In this document: positions 1 through 5,409 of the stretch, piece after piece
Layout of the letters: every line of letters begins with the position of its first letter
How positions within the stretch are numbered: position 1 is the first letter of the stretch
Source of the DNA: Candidatus Sulfopaludibacter sp. SbA3
GTDB taxonomy: Bacteria > Acidobacteriota > Vicinamibacteria > Vicinamibacterales > UBA2999
Reading direction: 5' to 3'
NCBI GenBank assembly: GCA_945866285.1
Contig: CAMBHC010000210.1
Location: 1 to 5,409, forward strand
DNA: 5,409 nucleotides
The notes under the pieces: model-generated
What the model was told of the DNA's origin: nothing
The model's input: the letters and a program-made list of their open reading frames with translations, nothing else
The model's database searches: none
Program-made: the position numbers and the translations under genes

Positions 1-1
1 C

Positions 2-1192
2 TTCGCGATCTTCAGCCGGCTGGCTCACCTGGTTCGCGGTATCAGCGCTGCGCCGCCGGCAGTGCCATCGGACCGGTTGCCGCCGTCCACGCAGGTCTTC
101 GAGCTTTTTATCAAGGGCCTCGTCGCCGAGACGCCCGCCACCGCCATCGCGTTCCTCGAGCAGGCGTTGAAGGCCGCCCCGCAATTCGATCCGGCGCGGC
201 TGGCCATTTGGGACCTGCGCACCGATGCGTCGGAGTATCAGCGGGCGCTCGACGCGTTGACGGGGATTCGCGCCGATGGCCGCTATTCGCGCGAGGCGCG
301 GTTCCGTCGCTCGTTGTCACTGATGAGCCTGAAGCGTTTTGATGAAGCGCTGCAGACCCTTCGTGCCATGCAGAGCGAAGAGCGTTCGGCCTCGGTCGCC
401 AACGCCATTGGCGTCGCCGAACTGCGCCGGACCGCGACCCCGGTACCAGGCCGCGCCACGTACTACTTCAGCCAGGCGAGCGAGATCGACCCGGCCGATG
501 GCAACCTGTTGTTCAACCTGGGCTACGCGTACTGGCTCGATCGTGACCCTCGGGCCGCGATCTATTGGTTACGCGAAGCGGTGCGACGCAATCCCGGCGA
601 CGGCGATGCGCATTTCATTCTCGGCGCGGCCCTGCACCAGACCGGCGCCCCTGCTGAAGCCGTGCGTGAGCGCGAACTGGCGACGCGCTTGTCGTCGAAG
701 TACCTGGAGTGGGAAGCGCGCGCGGTCGCCGGCGACCCCGTGCCGCGCGGCCTCGAGCGGCTGGCGGAAGAACTGATGCCGTCGACCCCGCGCCTTGACA
801 CCATCCTCTCGGCCGCCGGTCAGCGGGACGACGACGCCCTCGCGGCGTTTCACCTGGATGCCGGCCGGCGGGCCTTTCAGCGTGAGGCCGACCGGGAAGC
901 GCTCCAGGAGCTACGCCGGGCCCTCTACCTGTCGCCGTATCTTGCCGAAGCCCACCTGCTGATGGGGCGCCTGCACCTGCGTGGTGGCCGCCCCGGTGAA
1001 GCCGTGGAAGCGTTGAAGATCGCCCTGTGGAGCGACGAGACCGTGGCTACGCACCTGGCGCTGGCGGCGGCCTACCTGGAAGTGCCGGACACCGCGTCGG
1101 CCCGACAGGAAATTGACCGGGCGCTGGCCCTCGACCCCCAATCGGCTGACGCGCGGGCATTGAAGGCGAAGTTCGGCGGGGGGCCGTGGTAA
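2..1192 (+). CDS. Tetratricopeptide (TPR) repeat protein, 5'-truncated by window edge
   Basis: The reading frame is open from base 2 to the TAA at 1190-1192, so the gene very likely begins left of the window. The GTG at 62 is only an internal in-frame codon with no clear ribosome binding site. Numbering from that GTG, helical repeats of about 34 residues follow. The clearest TPRs are at 146-180 (core FNLGYAYW ... AIYWLREAVRRNP), about 181-213, 293-327 (AHLLMGRLHLRGG) and 328-361 (ending RALALDPQS). Weaker repeats occur around 20-120 and 255-292. TPR arrays are protein-protein interaction scaffolds; no enzymatic motif is visible. Acidobacterial proteins recalled as similar carry an N-terminal signal peptide and a FlgO/TolB-like domain before the repeats, but that part would lie outside this window, so localisation is unknown. 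The partner and cellular role cannot be inferred. The TPR call is firm; anything more specific is not. Confidence 0.85.
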   Translation, partial: FAIFSRLAHLVRGISAAPPAVPSDRLPPSTQVFELFIKGLVAETPATAIAFLEQALKAAPQFDPARLAIWDLRTDASEYQRALDALTGIRADGRYSREARFRRSLSLMSLKRFDEALQTLRAMQSEERSASVANAIGVAELRRTATPVPGRATYYFSQASEIDPADGNLLFNLGYAYWLDRDPRAAIYWLREAVRRNPGDGDAHFILGAALHQTGAPAEAVRERELATRLSSKYLEWEARAVAGDPVPRGLERLAEELMPSTPRLDTILSAAGQRDDDALAAFHLDAGRRAFQREADREALQELRRALYLSPYLAEAHLLMGRLHLRGGRPGEAVEALKIALWSDETVATHLALAAAYLEVPDTASARQEIDRALALDPQSADARALKAKFGGGPW

Positions 1193-1195
1193 AAT
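1187..1195 (+). promoter_or_regulatory. Possible extended -10 promoter (TGG-TAAAAT) for the SPOR-ppa-lnt-prfB operon
   Basis: TGGTAAAAT matches the extended -10 pattern TGn-TATAAT with one mismatch and stands out as AT-rich in a very GC-rich setting. It overlaps the TAA stop (1190-1192) of the TPR gene. Transcription would start near 1202, leaving a leader of about 13 bases before the ATG at 1215. There is no good -35 box at the usual spacing: TTGAAG at 1160-1165 is 24 bases upstream, which is too far. A short leader would agree with the lack of a Shine-Dalgarno before the SPOR gene. This is a motif call only, and a chance match created by the stop codon is possible. Confidence 0.35.
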
Positions 1196-1214
1196 TCTGC
1201 CCGGTTCTGCACTA

Positions 1215-1904
1215 ATGGCTACTACTCAAGACGACGCATTTCGCGAAATTCAGCTCAACGGCAAGCAGCTCGTCTTCATGGGTATGGCGGTTGTGGTGAT
1301 CGCCGTGGCCATTTTCCTGATGGGCGTCCAGGTCGGCCGCGGCGTGCGGGGCGAGCGCGGGTTGGCCGAGGGTGCCGACGTGGTTGCCGCCGCCACGACC
1401 ACCGAGACGGAACCACCGCTGCCGCCAGCCTCTGTGATCCAGGGCTCGACCGAGACGCCCCTGACGGCAGGCGAACAACTGAGCTACGCAGAGCGCCTGA
1501 CGGGCAACACCGAGGGCGAGGCGCTGAAGACGGATCCCGAGCCCGCGCTGCCGGCCGAGGCGCCGACACCAAAGTCCGAGACGCCGATGACCGCGCCGTT
1601 GCCTCCGGCTCCGTCGGCCGCCGCGCCGACGCCTGCGCCGGCGGCACCAGTGGCGCTCGCCAACGACCCGGCCGGCAACGGATTTGCCATTCAGGTGGCC
1701 GCGCTTCGTGAACGAAGCGAGGCCGACACGATTGTCAAGCGCCTGGCGGTGAAGGGCTACCCGGCATACGTGCTGGCACCAGCGAAGGGTGCGCCCGCCG
1801 TGTATCGCGTCCGTGTCGGCAATTACAAGGAACGCCGCGAAGCCGACACCATGGCCGCGCGTCTGCAGAAGGAAGAACAGTTCAAGCCGTGGGTCGTCCG
1901 TTAG
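1215..1904 (+). CDS. SPOR-domain protein with N-terminal membrane anchor
   Basis: This 229-residue bitopic protein has three parts. Residues 1-18 form a short cytoplasmic tail. One transmembrane helix spans about 19-40 (core VVVIAVAIFLMGVQVG). A long low-complexity Ala/Pro/Thr/Glu linker covers about 45-155 and should lie in the periplasm. A C-terminal SPOR domain covers about 157-229, starting FAIQVAAL, continuing through the YRVRVGNY strand and ending almost at the C-terminus. SPOR domains bind peptidoglycan glycan strands lacking stem peptides, which are enriched at division septa, so a role in cell division or wall remodelling is likely (known for the family, inferred here). The layout resembles FtsN, DedD and DamX, but sequence alone does not assign it to one of them. 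The ATG at 1215 lies 22 bases after the TPR stop with no obvious Shine-Dalgarno. It is probably the first gene of an operon with ppa, 9 bases downstream. Confidence 0.88.
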   Translation: MATTQDDAFREIQLNGKQLVFMGMAVVVIAVAIFLMGVQVGRGVRGERGLAEGADVVAAATTTETEPPLPPASVIQGSTETPLTAGEQLSYAERLTGNTEGEALKTDPEPALPAEAPTPKSETPMTAPLPPAPSAAAPTPAPAAPVALANDPAGNGFAIQVAALRERSEADTIVKRLAVKGYPAYVLAPAKGAPAVYRVRVGNYKERREADTMAARLQKEEQFKPWVVR

Positions 1905-1906
1905 GG
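1903..1906 (+). promoter_or_regulatory. Shine-Dalgarno AGGG for ppa, overlapping the SPOR gene stop codon
   Basis: AGGG at 1903-1906 lies 7 bases before the ATG at 1914 and shares bases with the TAG stop (1902-1904) of the SPOR gene. It supports choosing 1914 over the later in-frame ATG at 1956, which has no comparable site. The overlap suggests that translation of ppa is coupled to termination on the SPOR gene. Confidence 0.5.
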
Positions 1907-1913
1907 CGCTTCC

Positions 1914-2603
1914 ATGGGAACCACCACGAAGACTCGCCCGCCTCGTTGGCAACTGATGGGCCGCTTGTTCCGTGCCCATCCATGGCACGGCGTCCGGCTG
2001 GGCGAAAAGGACTCCGATGTCGTTACCTGCTACATCGAGATCACGCCGTCCGACACCGTCAAGTACGAACTCGACAAGGCGACCGGCCTTCTGAAGCTCG
2101 ATCGGCCGCAGCGGTTCTCGAATTTCTGCCCGGCTCTATATGGATTGCTGCCGCAGACTTATTGCGGGACGCGCGTGGCCGAACTGAGCGCCGAGAAGAC
2201 CGGCCGTCCGGCGATCATGGGCGACCAGGACCCGCTGGATGTGTGTGTCTTGTCGGAACGGCCCGTGTCGCACGGCGACATCCTGCTGCAGGCCATCCCC
2301 ATCGGCGGGCTCCGGATGATCGATGGCAGCGAAGCCGACGACAAGATCGTGGCCGTGCTGGTCGGCGACTCGGCCTACGGTGGCTTCCGCGACATCCAGG
2401 ATTGTCCAAAGGCGCTGGTCGCGCGGCTGATCCACTACTTCGAGACCTACAAGCTCGTGCCGGGCACCAACGAGAACCCCTGCGAGATTACCCACGTCTA
2501 CGGGCGCGACGAAGCTTTTGAGGTGATTCGCCGCGCGCAGGCCGACTATCACGAGAAGTTCGGCTCGCTCGAGTCGCTGCTCGATGCGGCGTTGAAAGCC
2601 TAG
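1914..2603 (+). CDS. ppa: Inorganic pyrophosphatase, family I (soluble)
   Basis: This cytoplasmic Mg-dependent enzyme hydrolyses pyrophosphate to two phosphates, pulling forward nucleic acid, protein and lipid precursor synthesis. The active-site residues known from the E. coli enzyme can be placed by motif: E42, K50 and E52 (in VKYELDK), R64, Y76, the DxDPxD signature D104/D106/D109 (GDQDPLDVCV), D137, D142 and K144 (RMIDGSEADDK), and Y179-K180. None is missing. At 229 residues it is longer than E. coli PPase (about 175). The additions are an N-terminal segment with the HPWHGV motif, an insertion around 80-100 (PQTYCG ... TGR) and a longer C-terminus. This matches a subgroup I recall from Bacteroidota and Acidobacteriota. 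The first 14 residues are poorly typical, so a start at Met15 (base 1956) is possible, but the Shine-Dalgarno favours 1914. It sits 9 bases after the SPOR gene and 10 before lnt, consistent with co-transcription. Confidence 0.96.
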   Translation: MGTTTKTRPPRWQLMGRLFRAHPWHGVRLGEKDSDVVTCYIEITPSDTVKYELDKATGLLKLDRPQRFSNFCPALYGLLPQTYCGTRVAELSAEKTGRPAIMGDQDPLDVCVLSERPVSHGDILLQAIPIGGLRMIDGSEADDKIVAVLVGDSAYGGFRDIQDCPKALVARLIHYFETYKLVPGTNENPCEITHVYGRDEAFEVIRRAQADYHEKFGSLESLLDAALKA

Positions 2604-2613
2604 CCGTTTCCCG

Positions 2614-4149
2614 ATGATGTCTGCATCCACGGTAGCCGCCCTTGCGTCGGGCGTGCTGCTGGCCCTGTCATTCCCGAAGTACGGACACCCGGCCATCGCG
2701 TTCATCGCGCTGGTGCCGCTCTACGTCGCGCTGAGTGGCTGGAACGGCCAACCAGGGCAATCCCCCGGCGTTTCGGCCGGCAAGGGATTTCGCCTCGGGC
2801 TGATCACCGGCTTCATCCACTTTGCCGGCACGGTCTATTGGACCGGTGCGACGGTCCAGACCTTTGGCGGCTTGCCGCTGCCGGTGGCCGTCTTTGTCAC
2901 GGGCCTCCTGGTTCTCTACATGGCCACGTACGTGGCCATGGCATCGGCTGCGTCGGCCATCTTCATTCGTCGATTTGGGTTCGTGGGCCTGGTGCTGTCG
3001 CCGGCGACGTGGGTCGCGATGGAGTACACCCGTGGGTTTCTGTTCGGGGGCTTTCCGTGGATCCCACTGGGCAACACCATGGCGACGCTGCTGCCGATCG
3101 TCCAGCTGGCGAGTCTGGTTGGTGTCTACGGCTTGTCCGCGTTCGTCGCGCTCGTCAACGTCGGGTTCGCGGTCACCGCACTCGCCACGGGTCGCACGCG
3201 CGCGTTGGCGATCGCCGCGACGCTCATCCTGTTGCTGTCGGCGTCGGTCTGGGGCGGTCAGCGAATGGCGGCGAATCGCCTGACGCAGGGCGCCCCGATT
3301 CGCGTCGGCCTCATCCAGGGCAACATCGCACAGCTCGACAAGTGGAATCCGGCCCGGGCCGGCATGATCGTCGACCGCTACCTGCAACTCACGCGGCAGG
3401 CCATCGCCAATGGTGCCGAGTTCGTGCTGTGGCCCGAGTCGGCAACGCCGTTTTACTTTCAGGACGACCCGGGCGGCGACCAGAGTCGCAGCCTGGTGCG
3501 GCAAACGGGAACGCCGTTGCTGTTCGGGAGCGACGAAGTCGAGCCGGGCACGCCGAATCGGTTCTACAACTCAGCCTACATGCTCGACACCGCCGGCACG
3601 ACGGCCGCGGTCTATCGCAAGATCCACCTGGTGCCATTTGGCGAGTACGTGCCGTTCCAGCGGGCGCTATTCTTCGTCGGGCCGCTGGTGGAAGCCGTCT
3701 CGGCCTTCACGGCCGGCGCGCGTGTGACCATGTTGCCGGTGCGTGAGCACATGATCAGCACCGCTATCTGCTACGAAGTGACCTACCCGAGCCAGGCTCG
3801 CGAGGCCGTCCGGCAGGGCAGTGAGTTGTTGACGACGATTACCAACGACGCGTGGTACGGCACCTCGTCGGCCCCCTATCAGCACTTTGAAATGGCGGCC
3901 ATGCGCGCCGTCGAACAGGGGCGCTACATGGTCCGCGCCGCCAACACCGGCGTCAGTGGCATCATCGACCCGTATGGCCGGGTGCTGATCCGCACGAGCC
4001 TCTTCGAGACGGCCGCCGTGGTCGGCGAAGCGCGCTTCGTGCAGGAGCGGACGCGGTATGCCAGAATTGGAGACGTGGTTCCGCAGGTTGCCACCGTGTT
4101 GACGGTGCTGGCGCTGGCGGCGGCCGCATGGATGAAGGCCGAACGGTAA
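2614..4149 (+). CDS. lnt: Apolipoprotein N-acyltransferase
   Basis: Lnt is the inner-membrane enzyme that adds the third acyl chain, from a phospholipid, to the N-terminal S-diacylglyceryl-cysteine of lipoproteins. This is the last maturation step before Lol sorting in diderm bacteria. The 511-residue length is nearly that of E. coli Lnt (512). Residues 1 to about 215 contain several hydrophobic membrane helices, including the GFPWIPLGNT motif. A nitrilase-like domain follows from about 228 to 485, and a last hydrophobic helix lies near 487-507. The nitrilase catalytic triad is intact: E275 in LWPES, K336 in YRKIHLVPFGEYVP and C386 in ICYEVTYPS, matching E. coli E267/K335/C387. The downstream TNDAWYG and RAANTG motifs are also typical. 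The start is a tandem ATGATG 10 bases after the ppa stop with no Shine-Dalgarno, so translation may be coupled to ppa; the second ATG (2617) is equally possible. The next gene, prfB, starts 19 bases downstream. Confidence 0.97.
   Translation: MMSASTVAALASGVLLALSFPKYGHPAIAFIALVPLYVALSGWNGQPGQSPGVSAGKGFRLGLITGFIHFAGTVYWTGATVQTFGGLPLPVAVFVTGLLVLYMATYVAMASAASAIFIRRFGFVGLVLSPATWVAMEYTRGFLFGGFPWIPLGNTMATLLPIVQLASLVGVYGLSAFVALVNVGFAVTALATGRTRALAIAATLILLLSASVWGGQRMAANRLTQGAPIRVGLIQGNIAQLDKWNPARAGMIVDRYLQLTRQAIANGAEFVLWPESATPFYFQDDPGGDQSRSLVRQTGTPLLFGSDEVEPGTPNRFYNSAYMLDTAGTTAAVYRKIHLVPFGEYVPFQRALFFVGPLVEAVSAFTAGARVTMLPVREHMISTAICYEVTYPSQAREAVRQGSELLTTITNDAWYGTSSAPYQHFEMAAMRAVEQGRYMVRAANTGVSGIIDPYGRVLIRTSLFETAAVVGEARFVQERTRYARIGDVVPQVATVLTVLALAAAAWMKAER
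2919..2940. repeat. 22-bp perfect palindrome inside lnt
   Basis: Two 11-base arms, CATGGCCACGT and ACGTGGCCATG, abut with no spacer and are exact reverse complements. Flanking bases (A at 2918, G at 2941) do not extend it. It lies in the coding region for a membrane helix of Lnt (peptide MATYVAM), whose near-symmetrical codons ATG-GCC-ACG-TAC-GTG-GCC-ATG create it. There is no loop, so an RNA hairpin would need to open about four central bases. It could be a dimeric protein binding site or an accident of codon choice; function is unknown. Confidence 0.9.
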
Positions 4150-4157
4150 CGGCCGCT

Positions 4158-4163
4158 AGGAGA
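4158..4163 (+). promoter_or_regulatory. Shine-Dalgarno AGGAGA for prfB
   Basis: AGGAGA lies a few bases before the GTG at 4169 and is the strongest ribosome binding site in the window. It fixes the prfB start in the reading frame that leads into the TGA at 4247, rather than at any start codon downstream of the frameshift. Confidence 0.75.
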
Positions 4164-4168
4164 GTTTC

Positions 4169-5309
4169 GTGGCACTCGTGATTGATGACCTCGTCCGCCG
4201 TTCGACCGACCTGCTGAGGCGGGCTTCCGATATGCGGAGTTATCTTTGACGATGCACATGATCCGGGTGAACTAGCGCAGCTCGAACGGAAGGTCGCGGC
4301 CGCGGATTTCTGGGACAACCAGGCCGACGCACAGAAGACGCTGCAACGCCAGCGCCGCCTGGCGCAAGACATCGAGCTTGGCACCAGCCTGGCCGCCAAA
4401 GCCGACGACATCGGCGTGTTGCTCGAGTGGGCCCGGGGCGGGGAAGACGTGCTCGCCGACCTGGCTCGCGCGCTCGATGCCCTGGACCTGCAGGTCGAAG
4501 CCGCTGAAACCAAGAAGATGCTGAGCGGCGAGCACGACCTCGCCAACGCCATCATTACCATTCACCCCGGCGCCGGTGGTGTCGAGTCGCAGGACTGGGC
4601 AGAGATGTTGCTGCGCATGTACCTGAAGTGGGCCGAGCGCCGCGGCTTCAAGCGCGAGATGCTCGAGTATCAGCCGGGCGAAGAGGCCGGGCTCAAGAGC
4701 GTCACCTTCACGCTCAGTGGTGAGTATGCTTTCGGCCTGATGGCGGCCGAGGCCGGCGTCCATCGTCTCGTGCGCATCTCGCCGTTCGATCAGGCCGCCC
4801 GCCGGCACACGTCGTTCGCATCCCTCTATGTGTGGCCGGAGTTTGACGACGAGATCGAGATCGACATCCCCGAGAAAGACTTGCGGATCGACACCTTCCG
4901 GTCGAGTGGCGCCGGCGGCCAGCACGTCAACGTGACCGATTCGGCCGTGCGCATCACGCACTTGCCGACGGGCATCGTGACGTCGTGCCAGAACGAACGG
5001 TCACAGCACAAGAACAAAGACGTGGCCATGAAGGTGCTGAAGGCTAAGCTGTACGACCTGAAGCAGAAGGAGCAGAAGGACAAGCTCTCGCAGATCGGCG
5101 GCACCAAGAAAGACATCGCGTTCGGGTCGCAGATCCGCAGCTACGTGTTGCAGCCCTACCAGATGATCAAGGATCACCGGACCAAGTACCAGGAAGGGCA
5201 GGTGGACAAGGTGTTGAACGGCGACCTCGACGCGTTCATCAAGACGTACCTGATGCAGAAAGCGACCGGCACCCTGGGCCAGGCGTCGGCCGACGAAGAC
5301 GACGAGTAG
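4169..5309 (+). CDS. prfB: Peptide chain release factor 2 (RF2), expressed by programmed +1 frameshift
   Basis: RF2 recognises UGA and UAA stop codons in the ribosomal A site and triggers release of the finished protein. Translation starts at GTG 4169 and reads 26 codons (beginning MALVIDDLVRR) to an in-frame TGA at 4247-4249. There a +1 slip on CTT continues in the next frame from GAC at 4248, giving 379 residues. The numbering then matches E. coli RF2 almost exactly: the stop-codon-reading SPF tripeptide is at 204-206 (E. coli 205-207) and the peptidyl-hydrolysis GGQ is at 249-251 (E. coli 250-252) within SGAGGQHVN. Serine 245 occupies the site where E. coli K-12 has the activity-lowering Thr246. 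The N-terminal helical domain spans the frameshift. The C-terminus carries an extra acidic tail ending ADEDDE, so the protein is longer than the E. coli one (365). It is the last gene of the forward run, 19 bases after lnt. The frameshift is the known autoregulation: scarce RF2 means more shifting and more RF2. Confidence 0.97.
4236..4250 (+). other. prfB: Programmed +1 ribosomal frameshift site of prfB
   Basis: The slippery CTT (4244-4246) is followed by the in-frame stop TGA (4247-4249) and then C (4250), giving the canonical TAT-CTT-TGA-C core. An internal Shine-Dalgarno-like GGAG lies at 4236-4239, in the same register relative to CTT as the AGGGGGT of E. coli prfB. Here the heptamer is CGGAGTT, so only four contiguous bases pair well with the 16S anti-Shine-Dalgarno. 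The encoded junction (RSYL, then D) resembles the E. coli junction (RGYL, then D). TGA followed by C is a poor termination context, which favours the shift. Both reading frames are plainly coding on their own side, so this is neither a pseudogene nor a sequencing error. Confidence 0.95.
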
Positions 5310-5408
5310 CTAGCGCCAGAGCTTGATCAGGCCGACGATCGTGGCGGTCTGGGTGACGCCGAAAATCAGCATCCACTTCAGCAGGTCGTGGTTGCGTTCG
5401 ATCATCTC
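5310..5408 (-). CDS. C-terminal end of a minus-strand protein with a terminal hydrophobic helix (partial)
   Basis: Reading the minus strand from base 5408 gives 32 codons and a TAG whose complement is CTA at 5310-5312. The peptide begins EMIERNHDLLKWM, then has a hydrophobic stretch (MLIFGVTQTATIVGLI) and ends KLWR. A charged segment leading into a single C-terminal membrane helix resembles the tail of coiled-coil DUF1640-type membrane proteins, but too little is visible to assign a family. There is an ATG at its second codon, so a 31-residue small membrane protein cannot be excluded; continuation past the window edge is more likely. It converges on prfB with no base between the two stop codons. 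Confidence 0.55.
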   Translation of the reverse strand, partial: EMIERNHDLLKWMLIFGVTQTATIVGLIKLWR

Positions 5409-5409
5409 G

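Noticed and set aside
1702..1719. Inverted repeat CGCTTCGT / ACGAAGCG with a 2-base centre inside the SPOR gene
   Set aside because: It is a short stem in GC-rich coding sequence (peptide LRERS) with no T-run; most likely chance.
1212..1988. Long minus-strand open frame (258 codons) opposite the SPOR gene
   Set aside because: It is Arg/Gly/His-rich with low-complexity runs, typical of a GC-rich antisense shadow, and the plus strand here encodes a clear membrane helix and SPOR domain.
3349..3362. 14-bp GC-only palindrome CCGGCCCGGGCCGG in lnt
   Set aside because: Self-complementary GC-only strings are common at this base composition, and it is fully explained by coding sequence.
2668..3504. 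Long minus-strand open frame (278 codons) opposite lnt
   Set aside because: It is very rich in Arg, Gln and Asp with no recognisable motif, and lies fully antisense to intact lnt.
2838..3746. Plus-strand open frame of 302 codons in another frame inside lnt
   Set aside because: It has the Arg/Gly/His-rich composition of a shifted frame in GC-rich DNA; the lnt frame holds the full catalytic triad.
4169..4249. prfB as a broken gene or sequencing error because of the in-frame TGA
   Set aside because: The CTT-TGA-C site, upstream GGAG, conserved YL-D junction and position near codon 26 are the known programmed frameshift of RF2.
4416..5309. prfB starting at the internal GTG at 4416
   Set aside because: Coding similarity to RF2 domain 1 continues upstream through 4248, and the strong Shine-Dalgarno is at 4158-4163.
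1..5409. Undescribed defence, mobile or biosynthetic system
   Set aside because: All sequence is accounted for by a TPR protein, a SPOR protein, ppa, lnt, prfB and one gene tail; no direct repeat arrays, transposase, integrase, toxin-like or reverse transcriptase motifs were seen on either strand.

Overview
This window looks like an ordinary chromosomal stretch of a GC-rich, Gram-negative-type (diderm) bacterium. Lnt implies outer-membrane lipoprotein maturation, and a SPOR protein fits a septal peptidoglycan role. Gene content, high-GC codon use and protein sequence style suggest an Acidobacteriota member, possibly Vicinamibacteria. That placement comes from recall of similar proteins, not from a search.

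Layout: five genes run left to right and fill nearly the whole window, followed by the tail of one gene on the opposite strand. (1) 2-1192 is the 3' part of a tetratricopeptide-repeat protein whose start lies left of the window. (2) 1215-1904 is a membrane-anchored SPOR-domain protein. (3) 1914-2603 is a family I inorganic pyrophosphatase (ppa). (4) 2614-4149 is apolipoprotein N-acyltransferase (lnt). (5) 4169-5309 is peptide chain release factor 2 (prfB), read through an in-frame TGA by the classic +1 programmed frameshift at CTT-TGA-C. (6) 5310-5408 on the minus strand is the C-terminal end of a protein finishing in one hydrophobic helix; its stop codon abuts the prfB stop directly.

Gaps between the forward genes are 22, 9, 10 and 19 bases, so genes 2-5 are probably one operon. 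A possible extended -10 promoter (TGG-TAAAAT) overlaps the stop codon of the TPR gene and could start that operon just before the SPOR gene. The operon mixes envelope functions (SPOR, Lnt) with housekeeping ones (pyrophosphate removal, translation termination). I see no functional pathway linking all four products.

No RNA genes, mobile elements, CRISPR arrays or recognisable novel system are present. The points most worth a second look are the prfB frameshift cassette with a weaker than usual internal Shine-Dalgarno, a 22-bp perfect palindrome inside lnt, the promoter-like motif on a stop codon, and the zero-spacing convergent gene ends.
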